Part shown: positions 58,980-64,000 of the stretch, in pieces
How the letters are laid out: each line of letters opens with the position of its first letter
Position numbering within the stretch: the first letter of the stretch is position 1
Source: CAKUFA01 sp963646285
GTDB lineage: Bacteria; Bacillota; Clostridia; Christensenellales; Aristaeellaceae
Direction: 5' to 3'
Length of the DNA stretch: 64,000 bases
NCBI GenBank assembly: GCA_963646285.1
Contig: CAVIWF010000008.1
Location: 1-64,000, forward strand
Notes under the pieces: model-generated
Told to the model about the DNA's origin: nothing
What the model saw: the letters and a program-made list of their open reading frames with translations, nothing else
The model's database searches: none
Made by a program: the position numbers and the translations under genes

Positions 58980-59008
58980 TTGCAATTCCTCCTGAATGGC
59001 TGTACAAT
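58980..59008 (+). promoter_or_regulatory. Promoter of the THF riboswitch-folT transcript
   Basis: TTGCAA (58980-58985), 17-bp spacer, TACAAT (59003-59008). Confidence 0.65.
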
Positions 59009-59030
59009 GTTCAGGAACCTGATTCGGATC

Positions 59031-59170
59031 AGGCAGAGTAGCCCTAGGTGCGTTAAGTGTTCATGGACGGGGAGTTGCCATGAAACGAAATCGACTGTTG
59101 TCGATGCGGTACCTGGGGCGCATCCCGCTGCTGATGCTGCCTCCTGCGAACAGGAAATATCGACAGGAGG
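59031..59170 (+). promoter_or_regulatory. Tetrahydrofolate (THF) riboswitch with ribosome-site sequestering stem
   Basis: The aptamer (about 59031-59130) contains the conserved parts CAGAGTAG, GTGCGTTAAGTG, ACGAAATCGAC, GATGCGGTACCTGGGGC and GCATCCCGCTG of the THF-I class, which binds reduced folates. Downstream CCTCCTG (59140-59146) can pair with CAGGAGG (59164-59170), the ribosome site of the transporter gene, so control is most likely translational. Confidence 0.9.
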
Positions 59171-59179
59171 TCGGTTTCT

Positions 59180-59719
59180 TTGCGTACCAAATTTCGCTTG
59201 ACAACCAAAACCCTTTGCATGCTTGCCATCCTGACGGCCATCAAGATCATTCTTGAGCGGCTGGTCTCGGTCAGTATCGGCAGCTATGTACGCATTAGCT
59301 TCAGCTTTATTCCCGTAGCCGTTTCCGGCATGCTGCTTGGACCGATTGGGTCTACACTGGTTGCAACGGTGGCAGACGTCCTTGGCGAACTGCTTGTTGG
59401 CGGTGTGCCCTTCCCGGGACTCACGGCTGTAGCGGCTCTTACCGGGTTCCTCTACGGCATTTTTCTTTACCATCAGGAATTAACGTGGAAGCGTGCTGCA
59501 TGCTGCATGCTGACCATTTCTGTGGTGTGCAGTATTGTTTTGAACAGCCTTGTTTTATACTGGATGGGATACCTTCCGCACGCCCATGATGCGCTAATGG
59601 CCAGCATGGCAACACGAATCATCCGAAGCGTTGTGCAGTACCCGATCAACGTGGCCATTTTGGTCGGCATCGGCAAGCTGATGAAGCGAATTCCATCCTC
59701 CATGTATCAGCTTTGTTGA
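59180..59719 (+). CDS. folT: ECF transporter substrate-binding subunit, folate-type (FolT-like)
   Basis: This 179-residue membrane protein with about six helices is an S component of energy-coupling-factor transporters. Features are KTLCMLAILTAIKIILERLVS and YVRISFSFIPVAVSGMLLGPIGST with the conserved arginine. The THF riboswitch upstream makes folate the likely substrate. ATPase and T subunits are not adjacent and are presumably shared. The TTG start at 59180 follows AGGAGG by nine bases. Confidence 0.92.
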   Translation: MRTKFRLTTKTLCMLAILTAIKIILERLVSVSIGSYVRISFSFIPVAVSGMLLGPIGSTLVATVADVLGELLVGGVPFPGLTAVAALTGFLYGIFLYHQELTWKRAACCMLTISVVCSIVLNSLVLYWMGYLPHAHDALMASMATRIIRSVVQYPINVAILVGIGKLMKRIPSSMYQLC

Positions 59720-59734
59720 AAGGAGCGTTCTCCT

Positions 59735-60370
59735 GTGCCCAATGCAAATCAGAAAGCCATTCTTGCCGAACTGAAGCGGTTATACCCGGATGCAAAGCCG
59801 GAACTGAATTTTTCGAATCCCTATGAAACCTTGGTGGCCACCATCCTTTCCGCACAGTGCACGGATAAGCAGGTCAACAAGGTGACGCCGGCAGTATTCG
59901 CCCGGTATCCGGATGTGGCCAGCATGGCAGGGGCTTCCGTGGAGGATTTATATCCCATGGTGAAAAGCTGTGGCTTCAAGAGCAAGGCAGGGCATATCAT
60001 TGATGCCTGCCGAATCATCATGGCGCAATACGGCGGCGAAGTGCCCTCCACCCTGGAAGAACTGGTGAAGCTGCCCGGCGTGGGGAGAAAGACTGCCAAT
60101 GTGGTGCTTGCCTTTGCCTTTAACATTCCTGCTTTGCCGGTGGATACTCACGTCTTCCGTGTAAGCAACCGGTTAGGCTTAGCAGATGCTTCCACGGCAG
60201 AAGAAACTGAACGGCAGCTGAAGCAGGTGATTCCCATGAAGGACTGGCAGGAAGGGCACCACTGGCTGATTTTTCACGGCAGACGGGTCTGTAAGGCACA
60301 GCACCCCCTGTGCGAGGTATGCACCCTGCACGATCGGTGCAAGCACATCAAGCAGCACGGTTCGGTTTGA
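59735..60370 (+). CDS. nth: Endonuclease III
   Basis: This 211-residue DNA glycosylase/AP lyase removes oxidised pyrimidines. The helix-hairpin-helix LPGVGRKTANVVLAF includes the catalytic Lys, VDTHVFRVSNRL the catalytic Asp, and the C-terminal CKAQHPLCEVCTLHDRC the four cysteines of the [4Fe-4S] cluster. The GTG start at 59735 follows AAAGGAGC, 15 bp after folT. Confidence 0.98.
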   Translation: MPNANQKAILAELKRLYPDAKPELNFSNPYETLVATILSAQCTDKQVNKVTPAVFARYPDVASMAGASVEDLYPMVKSCGFKSKAGHIIDACRIIMAQYGGEVPSTLEELVKLPGVGRKTANVVLAFAFNIPALPVDTHVFRVSNRLGLADASTAEETERQLKQVIPMKDWQEGHHWLIFHGRRVCKAQHPLCEVCTLHDRCKHIKQHGSV

Positions 60371-60387
60371 ATCGTGCTGCCTTTTTT
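60352..60387 (+). terminator. Terminator of nth
   Basis: GCAGCACG (60352-60359) pairs with CGTGCTGC (60373-60380), followed by seven T residues. The stem includes the last codons and the stop of nth. Confidence 0.93.
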
Positions 60388-60456
60388 TATCGGCATACGA
60401 TGAAAACTTCAAATGACGCATTATGTTTGCTTATGGCGAACTAACTTCATCCTAAG

Positions 60457-60485
60457 TTGACAATATTAGGTCAAGAGACTATAAT
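60457..60485 (+). promoter_or_regulatory. Promoter of the large glycosyltransferase gene
   Basis: TTGACA (60457-60462), 17-bp spacer, TATAAT (60480-60485); perfect consensus. Confidence 0.8.
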
Positions 60486-60555
60486 GGTTCCGTTCCTTAA
60501 AAGGCAAAAGCATTGGATTTGATGCAATGGGATTCGATTTTTATGGAGGATCATA

Positions 60556-63498
60556 ATGGATTTCATCAGTGTTATTCTTCCTGTTTATAATCAGGAAAAG
60601 AGCATTGAACAGGCAATCTACAGCGTTTTACATCAGTCCTGGAAGAATCTCGAACTGATTGTGGTGGACGATGGTTCCACAGACCGTACGGCAGAAAAAA
60701 TCAAACAGGTAAAGGACAGCAGAGTTCGCTATTTTTATCAGCAGCACCAAGGCCTGGCAGCGGCGAGAAATCGGGGCATTGATGAAAGCTTGGGCGAATA
60801 CATTGCTTTTCAGTGCGGGGATGGCAGTTGGCATCCGCAGAAGTTGGAAAAGCAAATGGCCTATTTGGAAGAGACGAAGGCCGATGCAGTGCAGTGTGCC
60901 TGCTTGTGCAAGAAGCGCATCCCTGCTGATGAGGATAAGCCAGACGGCTTGCTTCAGATCATGGACATCCTTACGGAAGAAGCACTTCCGCTGGAGGCCA
61001 TGCTGATCCGCATTCGGTGCCTGATCTGTGACCGGCCGGATGCAGCAACGGACAACTATCAGGATGCGGAGCTGATCCTGCGCATTACACAGCAATGGCG
61101 AGTGGTGTTACTGAATCAGGTGCTTTGCCAAATGCAAAGCCGAGATGCATCTGCCACTCCGGCTGACAAGGTTGTTAGCCGGATGTTCGAAACCATGCGC
61201 ACTGCCTGTAAAAAAGAACAGACTGCCATGGACGGAATTCGGCAGGAATATGGCGCACTCTACCAGAAATACGCTGCATTGCAGCAGCAGTGCCTGAATG
61301 CCGAACAGCGGTGCCTGGATGCAACCAATCAATTCAACAGTGCCATGGGCATGTATCAGTCGGTTATCACGTCGGACAGCTGGAAAATCACCAAGCCTGT
61401 TCGGAAGCTGTCTGATGCGCTCAGAGCCTGCTTCCGTGGAAGAGGGGAATCTTCGGTTGTTTTCCGTGGACTTCAATCCATCAAGAACAATGGTATCAAG
61501 ACAACGATTCGTCTTGCCCACAATCATTTTCATCCGGCAGCTGTTCCAGAAACCACACAGCCGGCAGCACCGGTGGAGGAAGCAGCGCCCATCCTTCCAT
61601 GCAAACCCAGCTCCGATTACGAGGAAAACGTGGACTTTACCGGCTATACAACGGACATCAAGACGCTGGCCTTGTACCTGCCCCAGTTCCATACCTTCCC
61701 TGAAAATGATGCGTGGTGGGGCAAGGGATTCACGGAATGGACTAATGTGCGCAAAGGGAGCCCCCGCTATGAAGGTCACGATCAGCCGAGAGTCCCCCAT
61801 GATGATTTTGGTTACTATGACTTGAGCGATGTGGAAACCCTCAAGAAGCAGGTGCGGCTGGCCAAATCCCACGGAGTTTACGGTTTCGCCATTTACTATT
61901 ACTGGTTCTCTGGACATCGGCTGCTGGAAAAGCCGTTGGATTTGCTTCTCGAACATAAGGAAATTGATATGCCCTTTATGGCCGTGTGGGCAAATGAAAA
62001 CTGGACAAGAACTTGGGATGGACTGGAGAACGATATTCTCATTCAGCAGAACTATACAAAGAAGGATCCGAAGAACTTCATCAGCGACATCAAAAAGTAT
62101 ATAGACGACGAACGGTATATCCGGGTTGACGGCAAACCGGTGATCGGTTTGTATGCGCCGGATGCCATACCAGATGTGAAGCATGTGCTGAAACGCTGGC
62201 GGAAAGAAGCTCAGGCACAGGGGATTGGCGACATTCTGATTTGGGTATGCATGGGGGATTCTTCTGCTGCGACGATGGGCGTGGCGGAATGCGTAGATGC
62301 CCAGTATGAATTTCCTCCTCGTGGTAAGGGGCAGATGCCGAATTGGCCGGTGCCGGACAACGGCATCGTGTATGATTACAAGGCATTGGTGGAGGAAGAA
62401 CATCGCTTTGCCACGACTGAACAATTGCCGACTTATCGCTGTACCATGCTGGATTGGGACAATTCTGCCCGCAGAGCCAGTCACTATAATGCATGGGTTT
62501 CCTTTACCCTGCACCGCTTTTATATGTGGATGCGACTGGCAGTACAGTATACACGGGAACACTTTGATGCAGATCGCCGGTTCCTCTTTGTCAATGCATG
62601 GAACGAATGGGGCGAAGGCACCTATTTGGAGCCTGACAGGAAAATGGGCTATGCCCGGATCAACACGCTGTCCAGAGCTGTCTTCGATTTGCCTTTCTCG
62701 GAGCATGAAAAGGTCGCCTACATCGGCACAAAGAGCACAGAGATGAAGAAAACATCCATGCGCATCGCCATTCAGGCACATGTCTTCTATCCGGAACTGA
62801 TGGATCAGGTGCAGCAATATCTGAAAAATCTTGATTTGCCTTACGATCTGTACGTATCCACCACGACGACGGAAAAGAAAAAGGCCATTGAAGCCTATGC
62901 CCGCAACCGAATCCATGCCCGCAAATTGGTGGTGGAGGTATTTGACAACCGTGGACGGGATGTGGCACCTTTCCTTCTGCAAATGCACAAGCGTGCAGAG
63001 GAATATGACCTGATTTGTCATATCCACACAAAGCGTTCCCTCCACTCAACCATGGGGGATGACTGGCGAACTTACCTGCTGGATAATTTGCTTGGGAACA
63101 AGAACATCGTGCATGAAATCATCCATCGTTTTGAAGAGGATGACAAGCTGGGCATTGTTTTCCCGGAAAACTACGATGTAATTCGTCTCTTCACCGTGTG
63201 GGGCACGAACAAGCCCTTTGCCGAAGCGCTCCTTAAGCGAATGAACTGCCGAATCAGCTTGCCGGAGGATAATGACCTTCTCTTCCCTGCAGGCGATATG
63301 CTGTGGTTGCGGACGAAGGCTGTTGCAAAGCTCTTCCAACTGAACTGGAATGAAAAGGATTTCCCGCCGGAAGAAGGCCAGGTAGACGGCACCATCATGC
63401 ATGCTGTGGAGCGCCTGTGGCTGTATATTGCGAAAGAAAGCGGCTACGGCTACCAAATGACCAGAAGTTTTACTGACCAGCGTCCTTTGGAACTGTGA
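60556..63498 (+). CDS. Multidomain glycosyltransferase: GT2, WbsX-like and RgpF-like domains
   Basis: This 980-residue protein starts with a family 2 glycosyltransferase domain (1-220; VILPVYNQEKSIEQAIYSVL, IVVDDGSTDRT), followed by a short coiled-coil (about 220-265). A WbsX/GH99-like domain spans about 355-720 (LALYLPQFHTFPENDAWWGKGFTEWTN, VWANENWTRTWDG, NEWGEGTYLEPD). The last 240 residues (from MRIAIQAHVFYPEL) resemble RgpF of rhamnose polysaccharide synthesis (NRGRDVAPFLL, HTKRS). It likely builds a rhamnose-type cell-wall polysaccharide. It is transcribed alone here, away from other wall genes. AGGAG precedes the ATG. Confidence 0.93.
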   Translation: MDFISVILPVYNQEKSIEQAIYSVLHQSWKNLELIVVDDGSTDRTAEKIKQVKDSRVRYFYQQHQGLAAARNRGIDESLGEYIAFQCGDGSWHPQKLEKQMAYLEETKADAVQCACLCKKRIPADEDKPDGLLQIMDILTEEALPLEAMLIRIRCLICDRPDAATDNYQDAELILRITQQWRVVLLNQVLCQMQSRDASATPADKVVSRMFETMRTACKKEQTAMDGIRQEYGALYQKYAALQQQCLNAEQRCLDATNQFNSAMGMYQSVITSDSWKITKPVRKLSDALRACFRGRGESSVVFRGLQSIKNNGIKTTIRLAHNHFHPAAVPETTQPAAPVEEAAPILPCKPSSDYEENVDFTGYTTDIKTLALYLPQFHTFPENDAWWGKGFTEWTNVRKGSPRYEGHDQPRVPHDDFGYYDLSDVETLKKQVRLAKSHGVYGFAIYYYWFSGHRLLEKPLDLLLEHKEIDMPFMAVWANENWTRTWDGLENDILIQQNYTKKDPKNFISDIKKYIDDERYIRVDGKPVIGLYAPDAIPDVKHVLKRWRKEAQAQGIGDILIWVCMGDSSAATMGVAECVDAQYEFPPRGKGQMPNWPVPDNGIVYDYKALVEEEHRFATTEQLPTYRCTMLDWDNSARRASHYNAWVSFTLHRFYMWMRLAVQYTREHFDADRRFLFVNAWNEWGEGTYLEPDRKMGYARINTLSRAVFDLPFSEHEKVAYIGTKSTEMKKTSMRIAIQAHVFYPELMDQVQQYLKNLDLPYDLYVSTTTTEKKKAIEAYARNRIHARKLVVEVFDNRGRDVAPFLLQMHKRAEEYDLICHIHTKRSLHSTMGDDWRTYLLDNLLGNKNIVHEIIHRFEEDDKLGIVFPENYDVIRLFTVWGTNKPFAEALLKRMNCRISLPEDNDLLFPAGDMLWLRTKAVAKLFQLNWNEKDFPPEEGQVDGTIMHAVERLWLYIAKESGYGYQMTRSFTDQRPLEL

Positions 63499-63672
63499 GG
63501 GAGCAGTTGTTGATTCGCTGACATGCAAAGGAAAAGCATTGCCTAAGGATTGACGGAAAGATTGATTGGCTGTAAAATTTGGCTGGAAATTGATTCGATT
63601 CTCAAACGCCCTTCGGGAAATCGTTCATGCGGCAGTGCACAATGAATAGCGTACGTTAACATTTCAAATCGG
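63499..63672. other. Intergenic, no feature seen
   Basis: Between the large glycosyltransferase and the azlC promoter no gene, terminator or RNA was recognised. Confidence 0.4.
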
Positions 63673-63701
63673 TTGACAAAAAACTTGCCCCTTTCTATAA
63701 T
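63673..63701 (+). promoter_or_regulatory. Promoter of azlC
   Basis: TTGACA (63673-63678), 17-bp spacer, TATAAT (63696-63701); perfect consensus, 35 bp before the ATG. Confidence 0.85.
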
Positions 63702-63736
63702 GGCATATCATACATGCAGAAAGGGGAGGATGTGCC

Positions 63737-64000
63737 ATGGGAAAGGTGCTGAAGAGAGCTTTTCCATCCACAATCCCTGTCATGGCTGGTTACCTGTTCC
63801 TCAGCTTTGCCTACGGCATTTCCATGCGGGAAAGCGGCTTTGGCATTGGCTGGACGGCGGTAATCAGCCTGTTTGTTTATGCCGGCAGCATGCAGTTTGC
63901 CCTGATTGGTCTTTTGCTGTCGCCCTTTGCGCCGCTGACGGCGGTGCTCATGACCCTGATGGTGAATGCCCGTCACTTATTTTATGGCATCAGTATGCTG
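63737..64000 (+). CDS. azlC: AzlC family branched-chain amino acid exporter, cut by window end
   Basis: The first 88 residues are visible. RAFPSTIPVMAGYLFLSFAYGISM, VYAGSMQFALIGLLL and LMVNARHLFYGISML are hallmark segments of AzlC, the large subunit of a branched-chain amino acid export pair with AzlD. GGGGAGG precedes the ATG at 63737 by eight bases. azlD would be expected just beyond the window. Confidence 0.93.
   Translation, partial: MGKVLKRAFPSTIPVMAGYLFLSFAYGISMRESGFGIGWTAVISLFVYAGSMQFALIGLLLSPFAPLTAVLMTLMVNARHLFYGISML

Overview
The window looks like chromosomal DNA of a low-to-mid GC anaerobic Gram-positive bacterium of the class Clostridia, probably an intestinal Oscillospirales- or Christensenellales-like organism. 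This rests on type III glutamine synthetase, a T-box in front of leuS, an L10 leader, a tetrahydrofolate riboswitch, a Na+-pumping decarboxylase operon, strong AGGAGG ribosome sites, and very regular promoters: almost every one found has exactly 17 bp between its -35 and -10 boxes. The family cannot be fixed from sequence reading alone.

The most notable region is 6.2-13.4 kb, a complete type VI-D (RNA-targeting) CRISPR-Cas locus. A consensus promoter and a structured 5' leader precede a 925-residue Cas13d with two R-x4-H HEPN motifs. Cas13d is followed by an intrinsic terminator, then cas1 and cas2, then a perfect 19-bp inverted repeat that abuts a second consensus promoter. That promoter drives an array of eight identical 36-nt repeats plus one degenerate terminal repeat. 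Directly downstream, with its own promoter, is a 679-residue DUF3800 plus helical-repeat protein that may be an accessory or a separate defence gene. No WYL-domain accessory, often seen with VI-D, is present.

From left to right: a partial lactate-racemase-like larA, glnN and leuS (all minus strand, 1-6.1 kb); the VI-D locus; a tRNA-Ala; an ADP-ribose cluster of two tandem ADP-ribosylglycohydrolases and a macrodomain protein (13.9-16.6 kb); two small membrane proteins; rplS; rplJ-rplL with its L10 leader; mgtE; and a six-gene operon (22.0-28.9 kb) with two biotin-dependent carboxyltransferases, one beta, one gamma and one biotin-carrier subunit, and PEP carboxykinase. Next on the minus strand are a YunG-like protein, an FGGY kinase coupled to an alpha-galactosidase, and an oligopeptide ABC transporter operon ending in a serine hydrolase (29-41.4 kb).

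From 41.9 kb come lexA, a hemolysin-III-like protein, free methionine sulfoxide reductase and an acetyltransferase; then an EF-G paralogue and murI on the minus strand; then trmN6 and a cell-surface glycan cluster of two GT2 enzymes, DUF2304, a flippase and a PIG-L deacetylase. A secreted beta-helix-like protein follows. The stretch 54.4-56.4 kb is a graveyard with a serine recombinase carrying an amber codon and a frameshift, and a DUF6273 gene broken by a frameshift, a nonsense codon and a 261-bp insertion flanked by 17-bp direct repeats.

From 56.4 kb is a DAHP synthase gene preceded by an apparent ribosome-mediated attenuator: a 20-residue leader peptide with five consecutive Tyr codons, a 9-bp antiterminator and an 11-bp terminator. 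Such a device is not what one expects for this class of bacteria. The window closes with asd, a THF-riboswitch-controlled folT-like transporter gene, nth, a large multidomain glycosyltransferase and a partial azlC.
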